A stretch of 64,000 bases of DNA from Stercorarius parasiticus (GCA_013396915.1 VWZL01003405.1:62479-126478), one strand, 5' to 3'; shown: positions 48,901 through 60,900, counted from the first letter of the stretch. Translations and numbers: made by a program. The notes: a model not told the origin generated them from the sequence alone.

Positions 48901-51900
48901 CTTCCAGGCTGGCAGGTGGTGATACCTTTGAAACAGCCGCCTCCTCAGCCGGAGCCGGATTAGCCGGAATCAGCAGGTCCTCATGGTTAGAGGCAGCGCT
49001 GTCCTCATTTAACGCGTTACTGAAAGGAGAAAACATTCTCATCAGCACACTTCTGGAACAGCATGGAACAGTGCTGCTTCCCTGATAGCTCAACTCAACA
49101 ACTCAAAACATCAGTTTCACGTGCGGCAGACAAAGGCTGATGTTTGTGAGTATGTTGAAGTAAACGCCTTCCAACTACCTTCGCAGGTTACTGGTCTCTC
49201 TCCTAGTTTCAGCTACAGCCGTGTATAGACCCAACAGTATCAATGTCTTCTGTCTCAAAGGAGCTTCTTCAGCCCTCATTTCTAATTCACCTGAAGCCTT
49301 CCCTGCCATCCTCTTAACTTCCTCTTTAGCACCAGGGGCAGCAGGACGTCAGATATTTCAGTCATTTCAGAAGATGAGAGAGATTTGCTTACTGCTTGCT
49401 AGGACAATCACCCCGAGGCCTGGCCTACACCGATTAACTGTTGCAACAGTCATTAAAGGCGGATTGCTAAACCTGCTTAGTTAGATTTAGCCTAAAATGC
49501 TCAGAAACTGTTCCTCATCTTTTCAGACCTGTTCATGACAATCTCCACCTGGTTTCCTTACCCAAGAAACACATTTCTCCTGCATCACTTACGGAACAAA
49601 GGTGTTTGAGGCAGGGATTGCTTTCAGCAGCTCTCTTGGGTCTTGAAATACTGGACTGGTTGCCGGGGGACTACTCTGTGTTTTGCCTGGTGGGAGAATG
49701 TTCCTGGCACAAAATAAAACAAAAAACAGGTACAACCTTCTACCGAAAGCTTTTCAGGAATCACTTGTTACAGCATATTTTTGAGGTCGCTGATGCCCAT
49801 TTTATTCAATATCCCCACGTGCTCTCTGAGGTCTGACACATGGCTCATCTTCACAAATGGTCAAGAAATTACATGTTGTAAACCCTTTAAGTTTTCCAAT
49901 ATCTGAAATCCCGCTGGAATTAGCAATCATTTGAGATTCAGTAATTCTCAGGAAATCAACTGCCTGTGTCAGGTTTTTGTACACAATTTTTTTCCTCCTC
50001 CACTAGAAAACAGCTACTGTGAACAGACCCAGCCCCTCTTCCCACACTGACGTTATTCCCGGGTCAGAAATAACTATAGCGATTGAACCTGCTGTTGGAG
50101 TGATGTTTATCAAATTAAAGTATGGGAGAACACAGAGTACCTGGATTACCTTGTATATAATAAAACTTAGCAACTATAGTGCTTGCTGGTTTTTGTTTTA
50201 AGAACACTTTACACTCACCAGGTTAAGCTACACTACGCAAGGTAAAAACGCAATGATCACTGAGCCACTGAAAGACCACAATGAACTGCAGGTTCTCAGT
50301 GCCGTACTGGGGTAAATAGATTACACCTTTCTTCCAAATCTATTCATTACCTGGCAGCAGCATCCTGAATATTGGAATTCTTGACACCTGTCAGGCTGTC
50401 TTCTCTTACGACCTGAGAGGAAAACATGAACAAAGATATAAATTTCTGATACCTGCTTCCATCTTGTGTCAGTTCTGAAATTCACAGAAGAGCTGAATGC
50501 CTCCCTCCCAGCACAGAAGGGTGCTCTTATCTGCTGCTCAGGGACTTAAAACATCAATTCTATGTGAAAACTTCAGTGCAGAAATAAAAATAATTCACCA
50601 ACGTAGCCAAAATACCATTATTTGATACAGAATTTACTAGAACACACTAGATGCATGGTCTTAGTCACAGAATCACACAATAATTTCTTGGTTAGAAGGC
50701 AACCTTTGGAGGTTACCTGGCTCAACCACCACTCAAACCAGAGCTTGTTCCAGGGCCTCGTCCAGTTACACGTTCAGTACCATCAAGGACGGAGATTCCT
50801 CTTTGGGCAACCGTTCCAGTACTGCACCACTATTACTGGGAAGGAAGGCCAAAAGGTTCTTACTCTACCTTGGACTTTGGCTCTTGGAGCACCCTTATCT
50901 GCAAGGCACCTTCTCCAACACCAGGCACTTGAGGAGAAATGAAAGATTTGAGAACATCACAGTCCCTATTGGTTGAGAATTTACCTTGTGCCCTGCTTCT
51001 GCCTGGGCCTTCAGGATATTGCTTTTGATATCTGCTGGAAGCCATGGTGCCGCTGCAATTGGGCTCTCAATTGCATTGTTCAGACATTTATCTGTCAACT
51101 TCACCACTTCATCCTAAACATGAAAAACATCATTAGTAGAAGCAGTTCCCACATAGAAAGGTCTGGCCTGACGTTTATTAACATCTCTAAGTAACAACAA
51201 GGCCCTGAGAGACAGGAAAGTCAGCAGATTTATACTGAAATGAAAAAGCAATTTTTTTCCTTTATTTTGGAACTCAGTTGTAAAGCCATTGCAAAACATA
51301 ATATAAAAAAAGCACAATGCTTAGAACTGGAGATGCAAAGTGCTCTGCTAAAAATACAGCGTGCGAGAACTGAAGTGGACCCTGTATCTGCAGCCTGGTT
51401 TACTGATAGATCAATATAGCAGCCAGCATATTATATCATATCAGTATAGCCTAACTAGAGGTTGATAATTTACTCTCAAATGCAAATTTGGAAGATTTTT
51501 ACCTTAAAACCCACTTATAAATTAGAACAACAGTTTAATGTGCTATTAGCTACATCTCCTATCACTGTTTATATCAGAGCAAACGAGCAGCCAGATACAT
51601 AAGATGGCAATTAAAAATTAGATACCTTCCACTACACTGTATTTCATTATGTGAACTGCATTTCTTAATTATAAAATGTTAATTAAGCATTCAGTCTACT
51701 AACTGCTATTTGATTAGTGACAGAAGTTAATTAACTGAGTGGAAACTAAACCTTGTGACCCTTCTTCTCAGGGTATGGCTCAGCAGGGGGAGACAGAGCC
51801 CTGCTTTCCTCGACATATGCCACCCTCCCTGGCTAAGGCAGGCTCTCACCTCCGGCAACACGCCCCGGAGCAGGCACAGTCCTGCTACATTCCTACTGGC

Positions 51901-54900
51901 AGGAATTGCAGCGTGTCCAGAAGGAATGAAGCCCAGCGCATAGAGACATCGCAGGGTGAGAAGTTAAAAAGAGGTGAATACCCGTCCGTCCCCCCAGCTC
52001 TCCATCCACTTCCAGCTTTTTTCGTTCCTTGGAAATACTAGTGAGAACCTCTAGGTACTTGGTCTTTAGAGAAGGGAAAAACACTTACTCTTCTTGTCTC
52101 CTTCTAAATCACTTTTCCAGGTATCCAAATAGGAACTCAAGAGACTATCTAAGGGAGAACCCGTTTTAAAATTTTTACCCCAGTCAGCACTGAATACAGA
52201 CATGTGCAAAATCTTCAAGGATCATTGTCAACATAAAATGTTAGGAGGACCAACAACCAGTGTTGATGATGACTATTGTTAGCAGAGCACATTCACGTAA
52301 TTCATGAAGACTAACAAAACAAACCGTTATTAAATAATTAAGTGTTTTTATTTTAGAGAAGCTGCTGGAATTGCCAACTGAGATAATCCTTAAATCCTTA
52401 CACCGGACCTCACTGAACCGGATATAACAGTCCCTGCGCAGAATTTCTAATGCATTTTTCCAGTACCAGTGATATAGTAAATTTGATTATTTTAACTGAG
52501 CACATCAGTACAGTGGTGCTTTAAGGACCATTTTGGGGTTTTACTTCCTCTCAGCTTCCTCCACCTGAACAACCAGTTCAATTAGGTCACTCTAGTCTAC
52601 TAGCGATTAGATTCCCAACTTTTAAAAAGTTTAGTACTATTAAGAAATATTTTAATGCAATCAAGTACAAATTCTATACCACCAAGCCAATATTTCCATC
52701 AATATTGAAGACACATTTTTCTCAATCCTTTCTATTTTGTGCTTGAAAAAAGCACTGGTGTTTTATTGTTTTTTTTAATGGAAAGAGCATGTAGCTAGAA
52801 GGGAAAGCATTTGGCACCACAAAATGTCTAATTTACAAGACATTTAGTTGTTCACATAAAACAATAACGCTGTTGGGGTTTGTCAATATTCTAGCTAGTT
52901 ACAAATTTTTATTGTTTCCATGCACTAGACAAGCTATATTTGTACTTTATTCTTCAATCAAAATATGGAGCTAAGCCGCAATGTAAAAAGGGAAGGAAAG
53001 ATTAAAGGCAGCAGCAGCATGTGCAATCCCAACCTTTGTGCTTTTGAGCAGTGCTCCTGGTGCCACAGAAAATCACTTTGTACAAAGCAATGGAGTCTAA
53101 TACAGGCACATTTTGGAGCAACTTCCCCATGTTTACAGATCACAACAAATTCAGAAAAAGAAAACCCTCGCGTCCTTGCATTTCTGACTCTGGAGCAGAC
53201 TTTGAACACGGGCGAACAGGGTGAACTTTTTATTGTTCATTTCACTTCAGAAGCTGATGAAAGTTGAGCGTCGGTGTATTTAAGAGCTATTTGCTCTCTT
53301 TTGTCAGATCTGGTCACTGCACCAGTGAAAGCTGGGAAAGGACAAAGTCGCATTCTTCCATCCCAACAGATTTTGGCAGGGAGCAGCAGCGAAGAATGAA
53401 GCCATTCATTACCCCCTTCCCAGTTCTTATTCTAGAAAATTTTCTCTTTTTCTCTAAAAGAATGCAGATAACTAGATAAATATTTGCCTACCAAATCAAT
53501 CAATCAAAATTGATTGATTGCAAGTATAGAATTATGTAAAGATGATGCAGGCTGATCATCTCTGACCCTGATGGAAAACAGGTAAAGATTTTTCATTAAC
53601 AAAGCCGAAGTGAACATTTTATCAACATTTGACAGTGTCACTTAGGAAGTTCAGGATGCAGCTCTGCTTCATAAGCAGAAAACTAATGCTTTCCCTCGCT
53701 GCATTTTACTAAACCTTTTATGTGCTGTAACTGTTTCTACGCAGGCTGGTATCTCATACACTGGTAAAACTTAAGGGAGGAGATGAGAGATGCTGAAATT
53801 TGCAATCACATGCTTTCAGAGAGAACACTGTAACGCTGTGTTCATCTGAAGTAACAGCAAGCTCCAGGATCTAAACTCATCGCAAGGTTTTACTGGATAT
53901 ATCGCAGTCCCATTCAGTTCAGCCAGAAGATGCCATAAACGCCTCTTTTACGAGCAGATTAAGAGCTGAACTAGGTGCAGGAGGAGAGCCAATTTTGTAA
54001 CAAACACTGTAAGTGGAAATTTATATTTTTTCTAAAGCAGCCTTCAAAACAGGAAGCAAAATGTTTTTAATAGTTATTCTTAGGTCACTCTTTTCAGCGA
54101 TCATTTCCAAAGCATTAGCTTTCGTCTCTCATCACAACTGGGGGTGCTCATTTAGTGCTACTGTAACCTACACGTCCTTGCAATTTGAAGCAAACAGAAT
54201 TTAAAGTACACAGAGACAGCCTCTAATCTTTCTCTGCCTTTTGAAGGTCACTCTCAGGTGACCTCTTGGTAAGCTACATCACAGGCCGAAAAGCTTTCTT
54301 CAATCTTTTCTACACAAGGAAAACCACCGACGATTTTTGTTTTCATAATACAATTTGCACTTCCTTCTTGAAAGCTGAATTCTCTTTCACCCAAAGAAAG
54401 AATCACACTGGTATACTGTTGATCCATACATCACATTTCTCAGTTATGCAAATGTTCTTACTCTCTAATCACATTTCTATCACCCCTGTATCTGTAACCT
54501 CTAATATCCAAAGTTACTCGGCACCTCACGACAGCAGCTGGATAACTGTGACTGTACTGTATTGGCAGCTGTTTGTTAGATTAACCTATTACAGGAACCT
54601 TACCGTGCTTACATGCTATCAGCCATCATTTAAAAACCACTGAGACACTCCTGCTCGGTTCTCTCCATTTAACCAATTTAATGTTTTCTTCCCCCCTCTT
54701 CGTCTGAACTAAAATGGAGCTCAGCAGGCAAAAATATTCTGAAATAAACTGTGTTCATTTGCTTTAGTTTATGCGGAGGTAGTGTTTTGGCATAGCAGGA
54801 CCTATAGGCTACTGACTAATCTTCTTAGAGACTCAGTAATCTTTGTAACACGCTCACCAAGAGGTGCCCGAGGCAGCCCTGACCACAGACCTTAAAGGGG

Positions 54901-57483
54901 ACACGAGCAAAGAGCCTGCTGCAGCCCCAAGCACTGCAAAGCAGCAGCCCGCTCTCACGTGGAGAGGGGGAACAAAGACGCAGGAATGAGCTGAGCCCAA
55001 ACACGCACTGCTAAACGCCTCTCTTGCCACCTGGGTCATTTTGCTATTGAGGGAGCAAGAAAAATGATGGCTGCTTCACTGAAAGTTAGATAAATCCTTG
55101 GGCCTCCCTGCAAGGGAGGGTAGCACCAACAGAGATAACACTGCCAGGTGTTTCACTCTCTGCTTGTTCAAAATGCAATCAAGCACCTAAACCTTTAACA
55201 CAGGGGAAGCAGAGTAAGTTGTATTTTTATCCCCCCCTTCTAAATGTATGATTTATTTAGAGGCAAACCTGGCAGAAAACCTAAATTCCAATTTTTTTAA
55301 AGCTCATTAAAAAGAAGAATATCCTGCATGGGTGCAGTTGTCTAATAATTGGTGAATCTAGGAAAGTTCACTGCTGTTTTAAGATCCTGTCCCTCCACCC
55401 GTTCTAGCAACACTATGTATTTTCACTATGGCTCTAACATTTCTTTGACCCCTTCCATGAACCTACTTAACTCACTATTTAACAACTTAAAAAACAAAAC
55501 AATAAAACCCAACACCTTAACAAAAAGTTCAAAATAAAAAAAGGCAAAAAAATTTTTGTTCACCATTTTGTAGGCTACATTGGTTTACCAAAACATATAA
55601 TGATTCCTGGAGGTGACAGAGGAGAGAGGGAAGCTGGGTAAAGAAGAGCAAAAAGGAGCGAGGGAGAAGAGAGCCCTCGCCCTGTTCAGGGCACTGAAGC
55701 TCATACTTTGGCTCAGCGGCCCATGGAAATGCTGCCTGACTTGCTCAAAAGGATTTATTAGAGCACTAAATCAAACGACATCACTCCCCTCTACGTCAAC
55801 ACAGCACTAACACCTACTTCAGAGAGCAGGTAAAAACTGGTTACTTAACAGGAGGGACGGATCACCAGCAAACTGGACTCAAGATAAAATGTCAAAACAA
55901 TGTTCTGGGAGGGTTACCAAAGGCAACTGAAAAACACCAGGAAAGCAGCTCACCCCCTCAAAAAAGAGGGTGAGCTATCCAATACTGTACAGTTAGTAAC
56001 CTACAGATAAAGGCAACTGAGGAACATTTCAAGCATTTATGCCTTTTACTCCCACTGATTTTAGAAAATTTCACCAGGCTGCAGCTCACATACGTGCACA
56101 TGCACCTCTGCCCCCCATCTTTCTGTCACACGCAGGTTTATATACAACAAAGCATTTGTACTTCCTTTACTATCCCCCAATATTACTCACTCGTATTCTT
56201 AAAAATCTTGCAAATGGATCAAGGTAAGCAAAAGACTTTTCAGAATGATCTGAACAAAACTCAGCCACTCTGCCAGGAGGAAAGAAGCCCAAGTACCTGT
56301 ACGTTTATGTTTACGTTGGGACGCTCTGTTGGCATGGGGCTGCTGCACTCTGTCTCCAGCTGTTTCAGCTTTAGGAATGTGTCTTCAAACACTGAAAAAG
56401 ACAGAAAAAGATATCATCTTGCTAATGTCACCATGGAATTATTTGACTTGTGACTTGCATTCTTCCTGAACACAAGTTATATGGTTTTAAAGGTGTGGAA
56501 ATAAGCACAAGGATGGGGGAAGCCACTTGCTCAACCTTCAATGCAACTTTCAAGCCTACAGACTGTACGTACCTAATCACAACCCTCTGCACCCCGGCAA
56601 GTTCATTTACCCAGCCATCCTCACAGCAAACGGGCAAGCAGCAAGAGTTAATTGCTGAGATGGCTGCACTTCATTTCACTGTATTTGTGGCGAAAGTCAG
56701 ATCCGACAAAGAACTGTGACTTTTCCCTTGTACCTCTGACCTCGGAAATAAGCTGCTTCCAGCTGAAATGGGGAGAGCTGACCAACTTTGTTGTCCCAGT
56801 GGTGGGTAAAACTGTCTTTATGCATATAATCTAAGGGAACTGTCTAAAACACTTCTGGATTTTTGGAAGGAAACAACCTCATAACAACCTAATCAGTCAA
56901 CTTTGACCCCACGCATCATGATAACAGGGAAAAATCTGTAAGTTTGCTTACAATCAGAGTCTGCTTTTTCACTAGCAGTTTCCTTTGTGCCAGGATGAGG
57001 GCAATTAACAGCCTCTTCTGAATCTCCTGTTGCCAAGCCAACAACTGGACGGCCTACAGCATCATCAACACAAGTTTCTGGCAACTCCGTGCTGTCTAGC
57101 AAATCAACAAGAGGTACGCTGCAAAGGCAGAAAGACAGGCAGAGATACACAGAATCACATTACTGCTCGTCCTGTAACGAGAAAAAGCTTTAACACACGC
57201 AATCTCTTCTTTCAAGCTGTCTTCTGGTAACCACATTCTGTAAAAACCGTTTTAGGTAACTAACAGACATTGGCTTTTTACATAGGATTTTTACAGGAGA
57301 AAGAAGATTTAGGGGGAGGGAAGTTGATACAGTTCACAAAAAGCTGTACAGCACTTCACCCAACACTTGTAAGCAGATGAGAGGGCAGCCAGGTGCGCAG
57401 GTCTGCGTTGACACTATGTTGTGGTTAGGCATACCTAGAACTAGTTTCAGCTTTATTAACTTGGGCAGAGACACGAATGAAAC
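45919..57483 (-). CDS. Unidentified acidic protein, C-terminal part, at least eleven exons
   Basis: Minus-strand exons, in transcript order: 57483-57435 (likely), 57118-56952, 56391-56297, 51113-50985, 50412-50351, 49703-49593, 49019-48926, 47974-47897, 47213-47172, 46760-46627, 45976-45919 (stop). From 57118 on, every junction is GT/AG with matching phase. This yields 322 residues and a TAG stop. The sequence is polar, acidic and Pro/Ser-rich, and probably disordered. A short helical stretch (LFEDTFLKLKQLE) precedes a compact conserved-looking block (DEVVKLTDKCLNNAIESP, then APWLPADIKSNILKAQAEA). LVDLLD and LIDF resemble clathrin-box or GTSE1-type LI[DQ]L motifs. There is no signal peptide, transmembrane segment or enzyme motif. 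The 5' end was not found and may lie beyond the window. I do not recognise the family, so no symbol is given. Confidence 0.8.
46627..46760 (-). CDS. Minus-strand gene exon (TGLVSNGPLGNDV...)
   Basis: The acceptor is 'tccccaattcag' and the donor 'GCAAG|gtaagg'. At 134 nt it enters in phase 0 and leaves in phase 2. It encodes TGLVSNGPLGNDVALAVKAV followed by an Ala/Ser/Leu-rich, probably helical segment (KGSAETLLSSAGLPL, then SQQTSELLA). Confidence 0.87.
47172..47213 (-). CDS. Minus-strand gene small exon (42 nt)
   Basis: The acceptor is 'gctttttgtag' and the donor 'GTGCCA|gtaagt'. It is phase 0 at both ends and encodes VSSQPTIMPRWIVP. Its size and symmetric phase make it a good candidate for a cassette exon. 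It is less certain than its neighbours, because the protein would also read through without it. Confidence 0.62.
47516..47568. repeat. TA/CA/TG simple-sequence tract
   Basis: Alternating 'tatatgtatatacacacaca' and 'gtgtgtatacatacacat' sequence forms an imperfect, partly self-complementary microsatellite in an intron. Confidence 0.85.
47897..47974 (-). CDS. Minus-strand gene exon (SPPDDQDVSLTSL...)
   Basis: The acceptor is 'tttattccatag' and the donor 'CCTCGG|gtaaat'. It is 78 nt and phase 0 at both ends. It encodes SPPDDQDVSLTSLTENLIDF followed by TEATPR. LIDF is a second short motif of the type that binds clathrin or adaptor proteins. An alternative acceptor ten bases further in would shift the frame into a stop, so the first was chosen. 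Confidence 0.85.
48505..48542. repeat. Perfect 19-bp tandem duplication
   Basis: Two adjacent identical copies of 'tatccttaaggtaaccaga' in an intron of the minus-strand gene. The unit contains the palindrome CCTTAAGG. A recent duplication is likely, since the copies have not diverged. Confidence 0.95.
48926..49019 (-). CDS. Minus-strand gene exon (NALNEDSAASNHED...)
   Basis: The acceptor is 'ctcctttcag' and the donor 'TCAAAG|gtatca'. At 94 nt it enters in phase 2 and leaves in phase 0. It encodes an acidic, Ala/Pro-rich stretch: NALNEDSAASNHEDLL, then PANPAPAEEAAVSK. Confidence 0.85.
49593..49703 (-). CDS. Minus-strand gene exon (NILPPGKTQSS...)
   Basis: The acceptor is 'ttttgtgccag' and the donor 'GTTCC|gtaagt'. 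At 111 nt it enters in phase 2 and leaves in phase 2. It encodes a Pro/Ser-rich linker and then DPRELLKAIPASNTFV. Confidence 0.87.
50351..50412 (-). CDS. Minus-strand gene exon (VVREDSLTGVKNS...)
   Basis: The acceptor is 'tcctctcag' and the donor 'GCCAG|gtaatg'. At 62 nt it enters in phase 0 and leaves in phase 2. It encodes VVREDSLTGVKNSNIQDAAA plus a split Arg codon. Confidence 0.85.
50664..50845 (-). mobile_element. CR1 LINE 3' fragment, minus orientation, intronic
   Basis: The order 'tcacagaatcacacaataat', 'ttggttagaaggcaaccttt', 'ggctcaaccaccactcaaac', 'cagggcctcgtccagttaca' and 'gggcaaccgttccagt' is the reverse complement of the CR1 3' region. It lies wholly in the intron between the exons ending at 50985 and starting at 50412. 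Truncated and non-coding. Confidence 0.85.
50985..51113 (-). CDS. Minus-strand gene exon (DEVVKLTDKCLNN...)
   Basis: The acceptor is 'tcatgtttag' and the donor 'CACAAG|gtaaat'. It is 129 nt and phase 0 at both ends, so skipping it would keep the frame. It encodes DEVVKLTDKCLNNAIESP and APWLPADIKSNILKAQAEA. This is the most structured and probably most conserved part of the visible protein. Confidence 0.9.
51114..56296 (-). other. Large intron of the minus-strand gene (5.2 kb)
   Basis: No exon with matching phase and splice sites was found between the two coding exons that bound this stretch. They join directly in phase 0. It contains a perfect 11-bp-arm inverted repeat at 53497-53520 and ordinary AT-rich sequence. 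A small missed exon cannot be excluded. Confidence 0.6.
53497..53520. repeat. Perfect inverted repeat, 11-bp arms
   Basis: The sequence consists of arms CAATCAATCAA and TTGATTGATTG separated by AA. Each arm is made of TGAT/ATCA repeats. It could form a small hairpin, or could simply be simple-sequence in two orientations. It is located in the large intron. Confidence 0.9.
56297..56391 (-). CDS. Minus-strand gene exon (FEDTFLKLKQLE...)
   Basis: The acceptor is 'atctttttctgtctttttcag' and the donor 'GTACAG|gtactt'. At 95 nt it enters in phase 1 and leaves in phase 0. It encodes FEDTFLKLKQLETECSSP followed by MPTERPNVNINVQ. The first part could be an amphipathic helix. Confidence 0.85.
56952..57118 (-). 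CDS. Minus-strand gene exon (VPLVDLLDSTELPE...)
   Basis: The acceptor is 'ctgcctttgcag' and the donor 'CTGATT|gtaagc'. At 167 nt it enters in phase 2 and leaves in phase 1. It encodes an acidic segment beginning VPLVDLLDSTELPETCVDD and ending ASEKADSD. LVDLLD fits the clathrin-box pattern L-hydrophobic-x-hydrophobic-acidic. Confidence 0.85.
57435..57483 (-). CDS. Likely exon of the minus-strand gene
   Basis: The donor TTCTAG|gtatgc leaves phase 2, exactly what the exon at 57118 needs. The frame reads FIRVSAQVNKAETSS and runs on into VPLVDLLDSTELPE. The acceptor is 'tgactgctaag'. An in-frame TAA just upstream limits the exon to 49 nt. Confidence 0.55.
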
Positions 57484-57945
57484 CTTAGCAGTCACAATAT
57501 TTTAAGTGAACCACAGCATGTACTCTGTGCCCCGGCAGGATTACTTGTTTCACCTCCTTTGCTTTCTAATGGAAAAGTCCCCTTTTTATTTTGTCCTATC
57601 ATGAAAACAGAAAAACAATTACAATAACAAAAAGTTGTATTATGATGGTTATGTTGTACAGTCAGGAATCTCATCCCTCTCTTCAAAGTTCAGGAAGAGC
57701 TAAAGCTACCCTAACAGCAAACTGTAACAAATACGGAAACAGCAGCTGCTGCGGAACATGAGGGTTAATCAGACAACCTGTGCCCACAACTGCAGTTTAA
57801 CTGTCACCCATGTCAGTCAACAATCACACTTACACACAGATGGTTGCAATATTGGTTTAAGAAGAAAAATCTATCCTTTTTGAAAGTCCTGTCCCAAATA
57901 CGAGAACAATGATACCACGCAAGTACCCACCACAACGGAACTTAC

Positions 57946-57999
57946 CCTTACGCACCGACAGAGATGCTTCCCTACTTGACAGTTCAGACCAGCTTCTCC
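57946..57999 (-). CDS. Possible upstream exon of the minus-strand gene
   Basis: It ends in an excellent donor (GTAAGG|gtaagt) in phase 1, matching the next candidate exon. The frame reads SWSELSSREASLSVRK, similar in composition to the rest of the protein. The acceptor (gataag|GG) lacks a good pyrimidine tract, so the start is doubtful. Confidence 0.33.
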
Positions 58000-60900
58000 C
58001 TTATCGCTACCGGGTTAATGCCCCACGCCTCCCTCCAGCCCCTGGAATTTGGAAGCAGTCCCCTGTTGTCACCGGAGGTTCCAGGAAAAAAACTCCTCCC
58101 TCCAGCTCAAGCACCCAAAAGAATCTTTCCAATGTTAAATATATACCTCTGAAACAGATTACAGGATATCACCGTTTTAGTGCTAATAATGTACGAATCA
58201 TCTTAAGACAATTAATTGCCGTGAGGCAAATTGAGGTCACTTGCTTGACTCTGTTAAGCAGTGGAATAAGAAGTTACCAGCAAAGAAAACAGCAAGGAAC
58301 TTTTCAATATCCTCCACAGCCTCTCTGTACACCACTAATGGCAAATGGCAAGCAACAGATAGTCTTGCGAAGGGGGAATAATGGATAGAGAGAACTTCAA
58401 TTATTAGAAGTAATTCTCTTGGAATTGGAGGTTCTTTTCCAATTAAGGCAACAAACAAAGTGAGACTGAATCCTGTACCTTACTATCAGAGGATGCCTAT
58501 GCATGAGAATGAAAATGTTTTATAATATTCACATGAAGCCAACGCTTTCCTTCTTATTTTCTGACAGTTTTCTGCAAATAGCCTCCCAAATGTTTAATAT
58601 GACAACCAGTATTGGAAGTTCAGATTTTGCCTGCAGAACAGAGGTGCTGATGCCATGACATGCTGAAGCAACTAGGTATAAGCTCCTATAAACTCCACGT
58701 AAGAGAGGTGATGCAGAGCACCAGTAGCGCTTCCTTGTGCTGTAATCTTCTAATGCTTTTCTTAGCATTGCAGCAAGTGGAGAGAAAATGAGTGAAAAAT
58801 GACGTTTATCTTCATCACAAAATTGCTAGGATAATTACACTAGCCTTTTTTCTCCCCCATGACAACTGCAGGAACATTTACTAGACAGACAAGAGAGTCT
58901 ATTCAAAAACCTGCCCGCTAGAGACAAGGGCAGTCTTGAAATCTGGTGGCACATTCAAACAGCACACCCCATGTCTAGTGTTGCTCCAAAAGCAGCATGC
59001 TACTTACATGAAGGTGATGAAAGTCTGTAGAAAACTTTATTGCTGTTTGTGCCATGGCATGGAGGACTGGCAGAGGTAGCAAGGACAACTGGGCTGGGTC
59101 CCTGCAGCTTCACCCCTGCATCACAGCAGGACCTCAGGGAAACTAAATGAATTTTAGGTAGACTCAAGAGAAGCCTCCTAACCCAAGATTCAAGTAGAAA
59201 CTGACCCCATTTTGCCTTCAGACCCACTGAAACACTTAACTCAGCTGCCCTGAGACAGGCAGTCACAAGAGGAAAGTCATATTAGGGAGACCCTTAGCCA
59301 CTGTAATTTGCAGGCACAAAAGACGAGTTCCCCAAAGAGCATTAAATTTCGAGGCCATACAGATTCTTCACTCTCTTCAGAGCATCCGCGGGAATCACCC
59401 TGCAAGCTTCATAAATGGCCAGACTACGGAAGTAAAAAGCACAAGATACTAGTTTCATCACTTCACAGAATTTCTGACTTCTCTTACAAAACACTGATGA
59501 ACCGGCACACCAATCATAAGAGAAAAATAAAAGGCTTCCCAGGAAAAGCAGGACTTCTGCAGCAGCCAGCGTGCAGAACTCCAGAATGCAACGGGCATTA
59601 GATTTCCACATTCCTGCATTTACCCTCATACAAAGGGATATCTGAACTTTACGTTAGTGCCAGGCATTATGTCTTCAGAATCAACTTCTATCAGCATATT
59701 TTAAGAAATATTCTGAGAGAAAAGCTGATAAATGATACCAGGAGTTCAAGCCATACAAGTAATTATGAATATAGAAATAATCAAAGGGTTTAAGTGCATG
59801 GAAAGGTTTGTCAACCCACTAATAAATCACACAGAAGTAGTTACATCCTCAGAGAACTCCCACAGTTAAGGGAGTTAGCTACTGCATTATTTCTCCTTTT
59901 GCCTGACAAATATATTGATATTAGTATGTTCCATGCAGCATACAATGTGTAACATGACTGAGAAAGCTGTCAGTTACAAAGGGTATGATTTTTTTTTTCC
60001 TTTCCTAGTTGAAAAGCAAAACAATACTTCATTCTAGCTTGTGAAATACAATCTGCAAACTATGGCAACTATCCAAGTCTGCTGCAAAAGAGATAATTCT
60101 TTTGCAAGTAATCAATTTGAAACAGCAGGGAGCACCACACAAGCTACTTTATTTTTTTCAACTGGTAGTGATACACAGTTTCTCACACTGACTCTGCAAG
60201 GTAGTACAATAGTATGAAATTCTTTGTTCCTTTCCTTCATTTTGGGGCATTCAATGTTGTACACCTAAAGGTAAGAAGAGCAATAATTCTAAAAGCCTGT
60301 CACCTTTTCAGATTTGCATTTTTCCTCTAAATAAAAATGCAAAATATTCAGAAAAAAAGAACTTCCTTTTCTTTTCAAAGTGAGGAGAGCAAAAGAAAAA
60401 ATCCTGGGGATGTATGATCCTGCAAACGAAGACTGTTCAAGTGCATTCAGTTTCTAATCAAGCAGGCTGAGTCTGATGAGTCCCACATTCCAAGACTTCT
60501 GCTGTCTCCCATTTGCTTGAAGATAATTCCAAATACTGACACAGTGTAATATACGCAAGCCAACAAGTACAGGAAAGGAAAGAAAACACCCTCAGGAAAA
60601 GGTGCTGGCTGCAGAACCTTTGTGGATATTAAGCAAAGATCTGTCATCACCATACTGTTCAGAAAGACATCCGTGTGTTTCCTAAATGCTATTTCTACAT
60701 TATGTGACCTGTCCCTGTAAAAATGTAGTTTGGTGTTGGTGGTACGAATTTCTTTGTCTGCTATTGAGAACTGTCACTTACTCTAGTGGAAAACAGGATA
60801 AGAATTCTCCCCAAGTCAATGAAGTCCCGCTAAAATAAACCCAGCACAGAGCAAAATTGACCCTTGGGATGTATGCAAGATTCAACGCCACATGGCAACA

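Noticed and set aside
58980..59266. Minus-strand frame with a good donor (CAT|gtaagt) at 59008
   Set aside because: For the phase required by the downstream exon there is an in-frame stop, leaving only a 17-nt micro-exon. Unsupported without RNA evidence.
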